Assembly (NCBI RefSeq): GCF_034351645.1
Contig: NZ_CP133782.1
Span: forward strand, 3,849,001 to 3,913,000
Direction: 5' to 3'
Source: Pseudomonas sp. DC1.2
GTDB lineage: Bacteria; Pseudomonadota; Gammaproteobacteria; Pseudomonadales; Pseudomonadaceae
DNA: 64,000 nt
In this document: positions 17,877 through 27,056 of the stretch, piece by piece
Layout: the number at the start of each line of letters is the position of its first letter
Position numbering within the stretch: position 1 is the first letter of the stretch
The notes under the pieces: generated by a model
Told to the model about the DNA's origin: nothing
What the model saw: the letters and a program-made list of their open reading frames with translations, nothing else
Databases searched by the model: none
Position numbers and translations under genes: made by a program

Positions 17877-19886
17877 TCAGGGTTCGAGGCGACGTTCCTG
17901 GTAGATCCAGTCGACGATTTCGCCGTCGGGGGAATAGCCACTGACGGTTTCGCGCAGGAGTTGGCGGACTCGGGAGTAATCGTCTTGATCAACGGCACTC
18001 AATAACTCGGTCAAGCGCTCCTTGAGAACCTCCCAAGGTAAATGGTCTTCATTGGCGCACATGATCATCGGATGTTGAGTCGCCGAAACGTTGTCGCCAA
18101 TCAGCAACTCTTCATAAAGTTTCTCGCCTGGCCGCAAGCCAGTGAATTCGATCGAGATATCCCCCTGAGGATTCTTCTCAGAACGAATGCTCAAGCCGGA
18201 AAGGTGGATCATCTTCTCAGCCAGCTCGACAATCTTCACCGGCTCGCCCATATCTAGCACGAACACATCCCCTCCTTGGCCCATCGAGCCGGCCTGGATC
18301 ACTAACTGCGCGGCTTCGGGAATGGTCATAAAATAACGAGTGATTTTGGGATGGGTAACGGTCAACGGACCGCCAGTTTTGATTTGACGATGAAAAAGCG
18401 GGATGACGGAACCCGAAGAGCCCAACACATTGCCGAAGCGAACCATAGTAAAACGGGTTTTGTTTACACGAGACACGTTAGCCTTGTCGCCGAACAAGAC
18501 AGGAGCAATCTCGCGGCTAAGCGCCTGAAGGCTCAACTCGGCGAGACGCTTGGTGCTGCCCATCACATTAGTGGGACGGACAGCCTTGTCAGTGGAAATC
18601 AGCACAAAGTTGGAAACACCCGACTGCAACGCCGCCTGAGCAGTGTTAAGCGTTCCGATGACATTGTTCAGAACGCCTTCGGCAATGTTGTGCTCGACCA
18701 TTGGGACGTGCTTGTAAGCCGCAGCGTGGTAGACGGTATCTACGCGCCAGGCTTTCATCACGTCGAGGAGTTTTTCCTGATGGCGGATTGAGCCCAGGAT
18801 GGGGAGCAGCTTGACCGGCATCGACTCGCGACAGCCTCGTTGCTCCAACTCGGAGAGAATGCTGTAGAGATTGAACTCACTGTGCTCGAACAGCAAAAGA
18901 GTGGACGCGCCAAGTGAGAATATCTGACGGCAAAGCTCTGAACCGATCGACCCGCCAGCCCCCGTCACCATCACTGTCTTGCCCTTGATACAGCGCTCAA
19001 GCAAGTCCGGTTGTGCAGGCACCGAGTCGCGACCCAGCAAATCGGCAATGTCCACCTCCTGGATATCTTCGACTTTTACGCGGCCGCTGGCCAGGTCGGT
19101 GAAGTTCGGAACGCTTCTTATGTGAAGCGGGAAACGTTCCAAAATAGTTAGAATCTCGCGACGTCGTGCGCGGGTAGATGACGGCAGAGCCAGGAGGATT
19201 TCCTGCGCGCCTGTTTCATCGATCATCTGCTGCATGTGTTTGGGTTTGTAGACCTGCAGGCCTGCGATCGAACGATCTGCAATGCTTGGATCATCATCTA
19301 TAAATGCCACGGGACGCATCACTCGCCCCATACGAAGTGCCGCTACAAGCTGGTTGCCGGCCACCCCTGCACCGTAAATGGCGACCTTGGTAAGGCCATC
19401 ATCTCGGTTAGTGAACGGTACATGTTGGGAGGCATTGAACCAGTCGCCCATGAAGTATTGACGCATGCACAAGCGCAGGCCGCCGATGATGACGAGGCTA
19501 AGCCACCAGTAGTTAAAGACAATAGAACGCGGTACCACCGACTCATGATTGCTATACCAGTAGACGACGAGCGCCAGAATCAGCGATGAGAGGGTGACGG
19601 CCTTAATGATGGCGACAAGAGCGTCGTTGCCGAAGTAACGCATCACAGCGCGATACATACCGAATCGGATGAAAAGAGGAATCGCTATCAAGGGTGCGAA
19701 TAGGAACAACCAGAGGTGCACCTTGAAAGGGTTGAACATCTCATCAACACCCAATCGAACGACAAAGGCCATCCACAGCGCTGCCCATACCAAGACGACG
19801 TCTGTGACGACCTGCAACAATCTCTTCTGTCGGCGGGGTAGCGCCAACAAAAACGACTTTATCCTGTCCATATTGCTATCCGGCAC
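17877..19886 (-). CDS. wbpM: WbpM-like nucleotide-sugar 4,6-dehydratase (membrane)
   Basis: This is a 669-residue inner-membrane protein. Four membrane segments occupy about residues 25-135. A first Rossmann-like domain carries YGAGVAG at 171-177. The catalytic SDR domain carries TGAGGSIG at 308-315, the AAAYKHVPMVE stretch near 388-398 and the Met442-xxx-Lys446 pair in NVMGSTKR, where WbpM-type enzymes replace the usual Tyr by Met. WbpM converts UDP-GlcNAc to the 4-keto-6-deoxy sugar used for QuiNAc/FucNAc synthesis. It marks the conserved distal end of the Pseudomonas O-antigen locus. A second ATG at 19871 is possible. Confidence 0.93.
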   Translation of the reverse strand: MPDSNMDRIKSFLLALPRRQKRLLQVVTDVVLVWAALWMAFVVRLGVDEMFNPFKVHLWLFLFAPLIAIPLFIRFGMYRAVMRYFGNDALVAIIKAVTLSSLILALVVYWYSNHESVVPRSIVFNYWWLSLVIIGGLRLCMRQYFMGDWFNASQHVPFTNRDDGLTKVAIYGAGVAGNQLVAALRMGRVMRPVAFIDDDPSIADRSIAGLQVYKPKHMQQMIDETGAQEILLALPSSTRARRREILTILERFPLHIRSVPNFTDLASGRVKVEDIQEVDIADLLGRDSVPAQPDLLERCIKGKTVMVTGAGGSIGSELCRQIFSLGASTLLLFEHSEFNLYSILSELEQRGCRESMPVKLLPILGSIRHQEKLLDVMKAWRVDTVYHAAAYKHVPMVEHNIAEGVLNNVIGTLNTAQAALQSGVSNFVLISTDKAVRPTNVMGSTKRLAELSLQALSREIAPVLFGDKANVSRVNKTRFTMVRFGNVLGSSGSVIPLFHRQIKTGGPLTVTHPKITRYFMTIPEAAQLVIQAGSMGQGGDVFVLDMGEPVKIVELAEKMIHLSGLSIRSEKNPQGDISIEFTGLRPGEKLYEELLIGDNVSATQHPMIMCANEDHLPWEVLKERLTELLSAVDQDDYSRVRQLLRETVSGYSPDGEIVDWIYQERRLEP

Positions 19887-20212
19887 CTAAGAGAGCTCCA
19901 TTCAAAGGACTGCGAAATTCCAAAGGATTCTATAGCCGAACCTCGTCACTATAAAGATCAATAATATTAATAGACGTTCGAGTTGGCTCTGGGCACATCG
20001 TTCCGACGGACAGACAGTTGGTCGCCCCGCCCCACCAAGCAGATCCACACATTCGTGCCTCATCCACTGCAGCAGGCGATAGAATCTCTCTTTCCATGCC
20101 ACGCGCCCGACCATCAGAACCTGCTCTGCTGCAGTCGGAGTGTCGCTGCCAGATACTCCGCTCATCGTGCAGCAACACCTTCATGGTGTTAGACGCGGTG
20201 GTTGGCAATTTA
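19887..20212. other. 326-base gap with no recognised gene
   Basis: This lies between the GT2 stop and the wbpM start. Two overlapping minus-strand reading frames of 87 and 92 codons span it, but neither has a recognisable domain nor a good ribosome-binding site, and composition is Arg/Cys/Ser-rich as in chance frames. It presumably contains a leader or promoter for wbpM. The last 90 bases before wbpM are AT-rich. Confidence 0.5.
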
Positions 20213-21133
20213 TCATTTGATTTTACCCGTCACTCCAATCATTCCGTCCCGCAGGCCTCGCCACATCATCTTCAAGCAAACACTTCGCGACGAAGAGAAG
20301 ATCCCAAAAAACAAAAAAACGCTAAGGCATCGGTTTATGTCAGCCAGTTTCCAACCCAACGGCATGTAAGATCTACGCTGGAGCAAAATGCTGTTTCTAA
20401 ACATATAGTAATAGCGAAACGGGGAATGATAAGGAACAGTCCGCCAACGTAAGAACCAGACTCTTACTCTCCGATCTCCAAGCGTGTGGAGCATTACTGC
20501 GTTACATACTCCAAAAAGCCTATAGCCTTTTGACTTGGCACGAAAGCACCATTCTGTATCGACATGATCTATAAACAAGCTGGAATCCATTTTACCCACA
20601 TCCTCAATAACGGACATGGGAATTAACGACCCAGAAGAGATAAGAAAGTCTGCCTCGACTAAGCCTGCCCCTTCGACACAAGCCGTCCGCTTAAAACCAA
20701 AAATACCGAGGCGCACAAAGCTCGACAATGCCCCACCTTGAGTATCTTTATAGGAGGGTGCAACCGCAGCCAAACGCACCCCCGTAAGCTGTAACTCAAC
20801 TGCAGAGGTGTGAAGCCTTTCAATCATATTTGACTCAGGGCAACTATCCTGATCAAAAAATGCAACATAGGAGGCGCCAGCGTTTCGAGCATAATCGATA
20901 CCAACGTTTTGGGCGTAACCGATTCCCAAATTTTCGCCAAGACTTAAAACAGCAACATTATTGATAAGCCTCTGCGACACCACAAAACTTTCTAAAGATT
21001 CAGGAGAGCCGTTATCGACGACAACAATCTCCGCGACCTGCCCCGTCAATGAGGCAAGCAGAACCTTTAAATTCTCCAGATCTGGATGGTAGGTTACTAC
21101 TACAGCACAGATCGATAAAACTTGACTATTCAT
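20213..21133 (-). CDS. GT2 glycosyltransferase, rhamnosyltransferase-like
   Basis: This is a 306-residue cytosolic or membrane-associated GT-A transferase. The N-terminal fold shows VVVTYHPDLENLKVLL (start of the nucleotide site), VVDNGSPES and the metal-binding FFDQDS (DxD-like) motif. The acceptor side has FIDHVDTEWCFRAKSKGYRL, typical of RfbN/WbbL-type dTDP-rhamnosyltransferases. The C-terminus is basic and hydrophobic, suggesting membrane contact. The frame opens at 21160, but MNSQVLSIC at 21133 aligns with the family start. It lies alone between an IS scar and wbpM, the surviving end of a longer gene set. Confidence 0.85.
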   Translation of the reverse strand: MNSQVLSICAVVVTYHPDLENLKVLLASLTGQVAEIVVVDNGSPESLESFVVSQRLINNVAVLSLGENLGIGYAQNVGIDYARNAGASYVAFFDQDSCPESNMIERLHTSAVELQLTGVRLAAVAPSYKDTQGGALSSFVRLGIFGFKRTACVEGAGLVEADFLISSGSLIPMSVIEDVGKMDSSLFIDHVDTEWCFRAKSKGYRLFGVCNAVMLHTLGDRRVRVWFLRWRTVPYHSPFRYYYMFRNSILLQRRSYMPLGWKLADINRCLSVFLFFGIFSSSRSVCLKMMWRGLRDGMIGVTGKIK

Positions 21134-21596
21134 ATAAACCCAACTAAACGCGCCATTCATTAGTGCTTCTCGGCGCTTTGCAAAGCAAAACAGTTTGCAA
21201 ATCGATGTAAAGCCTTACATAAACATCTCAACGCCGCAGACGATACAGACAATACAGTTTTGTTACCACCCGATGCACGGACTATCGCAAAACGATTTCG
21301 AAAATTCTTGAGAGGACCCACGCCAGTGGTCCCGAGGTTACCGTATGGCCTGTCAGGCACTGTTAGTGTAGAACTGCCAGCCGATCTCGTCTAGATGAGC
21401 GCTCGCCACCTTGAAGCCGCTGGGTTTAGGTGTGGTGATAAACGTTTGGGGCCGCTGCAATCTGGCGTCGTCGCGCAAGCCAGAGGCTCAAACTAAAGCG
21501 AGCGAGGATGTCGCGGTTTTTATCGGAACTGGCGTTATTTTCATCTAGGAAAAAACCACCCAACGGCGGTTAGATAGTTCTCGGGGCGATTGCTTA
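21134..21596. other. 463-base degenerate intergenic stretch
   Basis: Reading frames here are short and low in coding character. The minus-strand frame 21160-21360 shows no domain. The segment near 21563-21583 (ACCCAACGGCGGTTAG) loosely recalls an IS end, but I could not match it to the IS66 fragment further right. It is read as rearranged, non-coding sequence. Confidence 0.4.
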
Positions 21597-21990
21597 CTAA
21601 TTGGTTGGCAGATCTGATGCGGGCGAAAACGATGCTAAGCCCAAATTGAGTGACCGACTCTCAACATATCGGTAAGTTAACATCACAACTGGAGTTCTCA
21701 CGAAGGTCAACGAGTATGCCACGAAAAGCGAAACCAGCGACGACATCCGAACTCCGACATTCAGAAATAGATTGCTGATCGCATACAAAATAACGAAATT
21801 AGTCAAGTAGAAATTATAGAAAATGTGTCTCCCCCTAAACAGAGAAACTCTGTTATCGAGCAACACCAAAAATCGCGATAGAGTGCCATCATTGATAGCC
21901 AGAATCAAACTTGATTCTGCAAGTACTATCACTCTACCGGAAAAATGAGCTATCTGATGAGAGAAAGAAATCAGCGCGACAATTAATAAT
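21597..21990 (-). pseudogene. C-terminal remnant of an acyltransferase-3 (O-acetylase) gene
   Basis: The minus-strand frame ending at 21597 encodes hydrophobic segments in the pattern of OafA-type acyltransferase C-termini: LVLLDNRVSLFRGRHIFYNF then YLTNFVILYAISNLF, two more hydrophobic stretches, and a YRYVESRSLNLG end that mirrors the usual tyrosine-(V/I)-E-x-P-x-x-x-LG motif. Only the last 120 or so residues survive. An in-frame TGA lies at about 21997, and no catalytic N-terminal part is visible to the right. The gene seems to have been destroyed during the rearrangement that also left the IS66 fragment. Identification is by pattern, not alignment. Confidence 0.5.
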
Positions 21991-22438
21991 CACCTATCAC
22001 CAATAATATTTCCCCCAAGCGCAACGACTTCGTGTAGTCGGAGGTTTAGAATCGCGGTACCGACCACAAACACGTAGAAGTAATGAAAAGCGATGTAATT
22101 TTATGGAGGTAGAGGGCAATTTAAACATCGAGTGTGATAACGTCGGCGTCCCGAATTGATCTTTCCAAGATTGATCTATCTGCCCTATGGAAAGCCATAT
22201 CATTGAGCGACAAACCGCAGACTTCGGTAACTCCTTGAAGATCTTCCTATCGGCTAAGGAAGCGTGAAGCCACCATGCCCGTTACACTCATCTTTAGCAT
22301 CCCCGAAAGAATCCCTATGTTAGCAGAAGGCCTAACTGGTTGGACCTAGTATTAATGGAAGCATCGGTGCATCAGTGCATTTACTACGCTAACAATAATT
22401 GCCGATGGCGCCGGACTGTACAGAATTCGGAATGACCA
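21991..22438. other. Degenerate gap between acyltransferase and IS66 remnants
   Basis: About 450 bases with short frames only and mixed composition. Nothing recognisable was found in six frames. It is probably rearrangement debris. Confidence 0.4.
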
Positions 22439-22634
22439 CGTCATTGAAAAGGGCTAGTTGCGGCGTGGATGGATCGATTGTTTGTTCGGACTTGCGCCCG
22501 AACAAGCGCTGGCGCAGTAGCGCATTTTCTTCCTCGAGGAAACCGACCCGCGACTGCATCTTCGCAAGCATTTGCTTGAGCAGTTGGGGGTCGTCAGGAA
22601 GTTTTTCGGGCACGGAATCCATGCCCTGGATCAT
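22389..22634 (-). pseudogene. IS66-family transposase TnpC, N-terminal fragment
   Basis: An 81-residue frame starts MIQGMDSVPEKLPDDPQLLK and continues with the IS66 TnpC leucine-zipper-like region (QSRVGFLEEENALLRQRLFG, then RKSEQT) to LALFND at about residue 65. After that, at roughly 22440, similarity stops and the frame ends in unrelated sequence. Full TnpC proteins are around 500 residues, so almost the whole catalytic part is missing. It starts just after the tnpB stop, as in intact IS66 elements. Confidence 0.85.
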
Positions 22635-22640
22635 AGCGAA

Positions 22641-23001
22641 TCAAGCCACAAATCGCGGCGCCAAAACCTGATGAGGACGGTTTCGCCAGAGGTCGAAACC
22701 GTCGAGCATCCAGTTGAACTCCTGAACAGTGAGGACAAATCGCCTCGTCGCCAGCATCGGGTGATGTTTTAAATCGCTCGGACTCCAGACGTTTGAGCCA
22801 AAGGCAGAAGCCGTTACGCTCCCAATACAAAATCTTCACGCGGTTGCGCGGCTTGTTGAGGAAGACGAAGAGCACGGGGTCAAACACGGCGACCTTAATG
22901 CACAGCTCGACCAACGCAGCAAGCCCATCGATGGATTTTCGGAAGTCGACTGGCTTTGGATACAGATAGACTTTTTCGACTTTTGCATCGGGTCGCATCA
23001 T
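22641..23001 (-). pseudogene. IS66-family TnpB with a one-base frameshift
   Basis: The N-terminal 90 residues are a normal IS66 TnpB (Orf2): KVYLYPKPVDFRKSIDGLAA, then VFVFLNKPRNRVKILYWERN and GFCLWLKRLESERF. At 22736-22738 a run of three A (plus strand) instead of two shifts the frame. The old frame continues after the shift as LTVQEFNWMLDGFDLWRNRP and ends ...APRFVA at a TGA at 22641. The shifted frame runs on to 22594 as nonsense. Two ATGs (23001, 22998) are possible starts. The element cannot transpose by itself. Confidence 0.85.
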
Positions 23002-23403
23002 GGCGAACGGGCTCCTAAGAGAATCGGGAGCACAGCATCCGACATCAGCGAAGCGCTTTGAATGTGGGGCATGGAGCGCTTACAGTTGATCTGGCAGATC
23101 AGCATTCTGGAAAGCGAGCGTTCCCTACCATTGTCCACAATCAGCAGGTCGCCGCTGAATACTCCGGCACGCTGGATGCGCTGCCTTCGCATTTCATCAT
23201 CTATATGCCAGGTGAGTGAAGGCTCCGCAGAGGGCCGAGGGATATTACGAAGCGACCGGAGCCAACCGCAATGGCCAAACACTGGATAAATGAACAGCAT
23301 CAAAACTGCTATCCATCTATTCAAGTGATTGCCGACGAGTAGACCGTATCGATAAACTGCGCCGGCGGACTAACACTAAAAACTCAAAAAATTTGGCGGT
23401 GGC
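23002..23403. other. 402-base gap right of the IS66 relic
   Basis: There is no supported gene. IS66 elements normally carry tnpA upstream of tnpB, but I see no TnpA-like helix-turn-helix in any frame here. A 108-codon minus-strand frame and a 75-codon plus-strand frame overlap without domain character. The last 50 bases before 23404 become AT-rich and should hold the promoter of the plus-strand membrane-protein gene. Confidence 0.45.
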
Positions 23404-25770
23404 ATGAGATCGGAAATCGGCAGCACCCAAAGACAAATAGGAAAACTTTTAGGCGAGAACTTCTACACCTACCTAGCAAAACTGGCATTGCTGTTGATTC
23501 TTTTACTAACAATAGTTCCATTCTACCCGTTGTTCCCTCAGGGTTCACTTGATGATTCATGGATTTACGGACTGAATCAAGCTGTTGCCCAAGGATTGGA
23601 GTTCGGAAAAGATATAATATTCACCTTCGGCCCCTACGCCTCAATTTACACAAGAAGCTTTCATCCAGATACGAACCTAATTATGATGCTCGGCAGTACC
23701 TATATCGCCATATCTCTATGGTTATCAGCATTATTGCTAACTAATAAAAAAAAATTAATTGTAACCATAGCTTTTATTTTAACTTATTTTTATGTTGCCC
23801 GATCCGCCGAAGCAATATTGTTTTCATACACGCTGATCGCTGCGCTCAATGTGCTAGTGATTTCTGAAAAATACGAAAACAGCAAAGCCCCAGTTTGGAT
23901 ATATGTAATATTTTTACTTTTTGGGCCGATTGGCCTTTTGCCGTTAATAAAGGGTTCATTATTAATCCTGTGCACGGGATTTACATTATTTTGTTTTATA
24001 TTCCTCCTCTCTAGAAGACAATACGGACTAGCACTCCCATTGCTATTTTCCCCCATAATTTCATCCGTAGCGTTGTGGATAATTTCTGGGCAGCCAATCC
24101 CTGGGATGGTTTTATACTTCAAAACAATGATGCAAATGTCAGCAGGTTATACAGAGGCAATGGCCACAAATGGAAATACATCTGAAATACTTGCTTTCTT
24201 AATAGGTGCCGGCACACTTATCATTCTAGTCATTCGAGAACACAACCCACTAACAGCAAAAGGGTTGCTTTTGCTTCTGACGCTTAGCCTATTTTTATTT
24301 ATTTCATTTAAGTCCGGCTTTGTCAGACATGATGGACACGCTATATTGCCGACTGTCACACTTGTTATATCGTCGGTGTTTTATTTGGCTATTGCAGATA
24401 GAAGAACGGTAGCAATCGCAGTTTCGATACTTTCTTTTTCTGTTTGGGGATATGTGTACGGGAACTACGTTCGGCAATCACCTACTACGCTAACCAACAA
24501 CATACTTTACGATTACAAAAGAACCATAATTGGTTTGAAACATCAACTTTTTGAGAAGCAATGGCTTCTACAAAACTATGCAATTAACGCCGAAAAAGTC
24601 AACAAACGATATAGTCTATTGACCCTTAATGGAACGACAGACATCTATTCATTCGGACAGTCTTACCTGATCGCCTCCGGTAACAAGTGGAATCCGCGAC
24701 CAGTATTTCAAAGTTATGCGGCCTACACGTCACAACTTGCTCATGCGAACCAAAAACACCTGACAGGCGAGAATCCTCCAGATAATATTATTTTTAAATT
24801 AGAACCAATCGATGGAAGACTCCCTTCATTAGAAGATGGAGCAAGCTGGGCTACAATCATTAACAACTATGTGCCAAGTCGCCTTGACGAAGACTTTCTA
24901 TACCTTAAAAAACAACAAGGGAATGATACTGTTGGTGATGTATCAGTTTTGAGTAGTGTCACTTTCAATCTAGGTCAGCGGGTCGATCTTCCAGATACTG
25001 ATAAGCCAATTTTTGTCGAGATCAATGTTGAAAGAAGCTTAGCTGGCAAGCTAGCGAACCTACTATACAAAACATCTATTCTCGAGATCGAACTGACGTT
25101 AAATAATGGTGAGAGTCGACGATTCCGCACTGTTTCAGAGATGATGAAATCTGGGTTCGTCTTATCCCCGCTTATAGAGACAAATTCAGAATTCTCCATG
25201 CTGTACGGAAACACTTCAACTTTATCAGGAAAACAAGTAAAATCTTTCTCAGTCATCACTACGGAAAAAGGCCAGTTTTTTTGGAAAAATGAAGTGTCGG
25301 CAACCTTTACGAAAATAAATACACACCAGACTAACAAGAAATTAAACATAGTCCCCCTAGATAAAATCTATAAAAACACTTCGAGCGAGATAGCATCCGC
25401 CACGGAATGTCATGGCGGAATCGACAAGATTGGCGTACCAGAAATTTCAAATAACACCAGCGCCTCCAAGACAATAACTGTAATGGGATGGCTATCTCAA
25501 TCGGTGGCAAAAGAAACAAATCCGAATAGTGCTGTTATGGTTTTGACGAAGAATGATAAAAGTATAGCGCTCATTGAGACGCACAAATCCTATCGTGCAG
25601 ACGTCGGAGCTTACTTTAAAGATGAATCTCTGAGTTACGCGGGATTTTTATCTACATTTGACGCAAAAGACTTCGAAGGAGACTACCGGATAGGGATGGC
25701 ATTGAATCAGAATGGTGAGCTCAAGCTGTGCCCTCAGACTTGGCTACCCATGATTGTTCCTAAAACCTAG
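23404..25770 (+). CDS. Large AT-rich membrane protein of unknown function, GT-C-like topology
   Basis: This 788-residue protein is the only plus-strand gene in the polysaccharide locus. Residues about 22-370 hold ten or more membrane segments. Just after the first lies QGSLDDSWIYGLNQAVAQGL followed by EFGKDIIFTFGPYAS. An acidic DD motif in the first periplasmic loop is where many GT-C glycosyltransferases keep their catalytic acid. Residues about 370-788 are soluble and beta-rich by composition, probably periplasmic. It could be a lipid-carrier-dependent glycosyltransferase or a polymerase-like protein; I cannot name it. Base composition is much more AT-rich than the flanks, with A-runs, and GTG/TTG-poor codon use suggests recent transfer. 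No partner is cotranscribed. Confidence 0.75.
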   Translation: MRSEIGSTQRQIGKLLGENFYTYLAKLALLLILLLTIVPFYPLFPQGSLDDSWIYGLNQAVAQGLEFGKDIIFTFGPYASIYTRSFHPDTNLIMMLGSTYIAISLWLSALLLTNKKKLIVTIAFILTYFYVARSAEAILFSYTLIAALNVLVISEKYENSKAPVWIYVIFLLFGPIGLLPLIKGSLLILCTGFTLFCFIFLLSRRQYGLALPLLFSPIISSVALWIISGQPIPGMVLYFKTMMQMSAGYTEAMATNGNTSEILAFLIGAGTLIILVIREHNPLTAKGLLLLLTLSLFLFISFKSGFVRHDGHAILPTVTLVISSVFYLAIADRRTVAIAVSILSFSVWGYVYGNYVRQSPTTLTNNILYDYKRTIIGLKHQLFEKQWLLQNYAINAEKVNKRYSLLTLNGTTDIYSFGQSYLIASGNKWNPRPVFQSYAAYTSQLAHANQKHLTGENPPDNIIFKLEPIDGRLPSLEDGASWATIINNYVPSRLDEDFLYLKKQQGNDTVGDVSVLSSVTFNLGQRVDLPDTDKPIFVEINVERSLAGKLANLLYKTSILEIELTLNNGESRRFRTVSEMMKSGFVLSPLIETNSEFSMLYGNTSTLSGKQVKSFSVITTEKGQFFWKNEVSATFTKINTHQTNKKLNIVPLDKIYKNTSSEIASATECHGGIDKIGVPEISNNTSASKTITVMGWLSQSVAKETNPNSAVMVLTKNDKSIALIETHKSYRADVGAYFKDESLSYAGFLSTFDAKDFEGDYRIGMALNQNGELKLCPQTWLPMIVPKT

Positions 25771-25803
25771 TCTTTCTTCTTATCTGTCATTTCGCGCACG
25801 ATG

Positions 25804-25822
25804 CTCTGGCAAGTGGCCAGAG
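25804..25822 (+). terminator. Possible weak terminator after the 788-residue gene
   Basis: The hairpin CTCTGGC-AAGTG-GCCAGAG stands 33 bases after the stop at 25770, followed by CTATCGTTTCTC with few T residues. The remaining 165 bases up to the gtrA stop hold nothing else that I recognise. Confidence 0.3.
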
Positions 25823-25987
25823 CTATCGTTTCTCGATTACCGGTGTCGGTCATTCCGGTGACAAGCTGAAGGTGCAGAGGAAAGTCGCGGTCTTGTGGCG
25901 CCATAAACCACGCCGTCGATTCAGGCTAAGGTTGGTACCGAGGAGCCTCCAGCGGCATTGAGTGCATTCCCTTATCTCCACTCCCAA

Positions 25988-26377
25988 TTATCGAAACGTC
26001 AAAAGCTTGTGCCCAAAATAGCTGCTAACCACAGGTAGCAATACACCCGCCAAATGAGCCAAGGCTTCAGCATGTTGAACAATGCCCATCGCTGGAAAAA
26101 GCCAACGAGCACAGACAATGCTAATAATAAGGGTTTGACCTAACGCCAGTAAGTTTACGGCAACGTACTTCCCGACTTGCGGAGCCAGTGGCTTGCCAGC
26201 ACCGTCAAAAACAAACAGGCGCATCAGGATGAATCCGGAAAGCAAGCCAACGAGAAACGCCAGGATGACCGCGATCTCAAACTGAAAAAACACAGAAAAG
26301 AGAAAGCGCGATCCCCAGTTCAATCCAGCAGCAACACCACCGCTAACGAGGAAGAAAGCAAACTGTTTAACCGCCAC
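25988..26377 (-). CDS. GtrA-family membrane protein
   Basis: This is a 129-residue protein with four membrane helices covering most of its length (FAFFLVSGGVAAGLNWGSRF near the N-terminus, VILAFLVGLLSGFILMRLFVF next). GtrA/DPMS3-type proteins are thought to flip, or help transfer, polyprenyl-phosphate-linked sugars across the inner membrane. The GTG start at 26377 directly abuts the TAA of the methyltransferase gene, so translation is probably coupled. Here it closes the five-gene run that begins at 30881. Together with the DprE-type genes it could supply the flipping step for a lipid-linked pentose. Confidence 0.85.
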   Translation of the reverse strand: MAVKQFAFFLVSGGVAAGLNWGSRFLFSVFFQFEIAVILAFLVGLLSGFILMRLFVFDGAGKPLAPQVGKYVAVNLLALGQTLIISIVCARWLFPAMGIVQHAEALAHLAGVLLPVVSSYFGHKLLTFR

Positions 26378-27043
26378 TTATGACTTCTCTGCAATGACTA
26401 AAAATTGCTTGCCGAAGAATCTCCATGCGAAAGCCATTTTTAGATAAAGACGGATAGCAATCAGCGGAGCATTTCTGCCGCCAGACATCGTGTAAGGAAG
26501 GAAGCGATCAACCTTTCTGACCACGTTGAATCCCTTCAGAGAAAGCGCCTCAGCCATCGATTCTTCGGTAATCGGAATATAGTGATCCCAATAGTCCCAA
26601 TACGCACCAGGGACGAACTTAATGTTTGGCCCCATACAAATGATCTTTCCGCCAGGTTTCAAGCAACGGAAAGCCTCACGAAGGGTTTTGTCGACCAAAT
26701 CCTTGCTAGGCAAGTGCTCGAGAAAATTACTGGTGAACACAACATCCAGTGAGCCATCTTCGATAGGCCATGTCATTGAGCAGTCCTGATGCAGAAACGT
26801 AGAGTGACCAGCCACTCGTGTTCCGCAATCAGGGTTCAAGTCCATCGCATATTTCTTTTCAGCCTGGATATTCCGCGAAAACTCACCCCAACCCGCGCCC
26901 AAATCCAGCAGAACACTATTTTTATTGATGTACTTCGAAAAAAACTCATTGCAGAGTATTTTCCAAACAGCGTCACGGTATTGGTCTGCACCTTCAAAAC
27001 GCTTTTGATACTCTTCCTGCAAATCCGTCGAACGCGTATCCAT
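26378..27043 (-). CDS. Class I SAM-dependent methyltransferase
   Basis: This is a 221-residue cytosolic methyltransferase of the Methyltransf_11 type. Motif I is VLLDLGAGWGEFSRNI (about residues 43-58), followed by an acidic residue in YAMDLNPD. The late motif has the LDVVFTSNFLEHL and CLKPGGKIICMGPN segments. In this setting a sugar or lipid-linked sugar is the likely acceptor. The start at MDTRSTD (27043) was preferred to 27097, because the longer version overlaps the upstream gene's 3' end. Stop and gtrA start touch. Confidence 0.85.
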   Translation of the reverse strand: MDTRSTDLQEEYQKRFEGADQYRDAVWKILCNEFFSKYINKNSVLLDLGAGWGEFSRNIQAEKKYAMDLNPDCGTRVAGHSTFLHQDCSMTWPIEDGSLDVVFTSNFLEHLPSKDLVDKTLREAFRCLKPGGKIICMGPNIKFVPGAYWDYWDHYIPITEESMAEALSLKGFNVVRKVDRFLPYTMSGGRNAPLIAIRLYLKMAFAWRFFGKQFLVIAEKS

Positions 27044-27056
27044 TATTTTTCCCACT

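Noticed and set aside
19902..20208. Two overlapping minus-strand frames of 87 and 92 codons between GT2 and wbpM
   Set aside because: They compete for the same DNA, neither has domain character, and neither shows a good ribosome-binding site.
21160..21360. 66-codon minus-strand frame upstream of the GT2 gene
   Set aside because: No ribosome-binding site or family; it sits in rearranged sequence.
22998..23324. 108-codon minus-strand frame upstream of tnpB, considered as IS66 tnpA
   Set aside because: No helix-turn-helix or other TnpA-like sequence; it runs into unrelated DNA.
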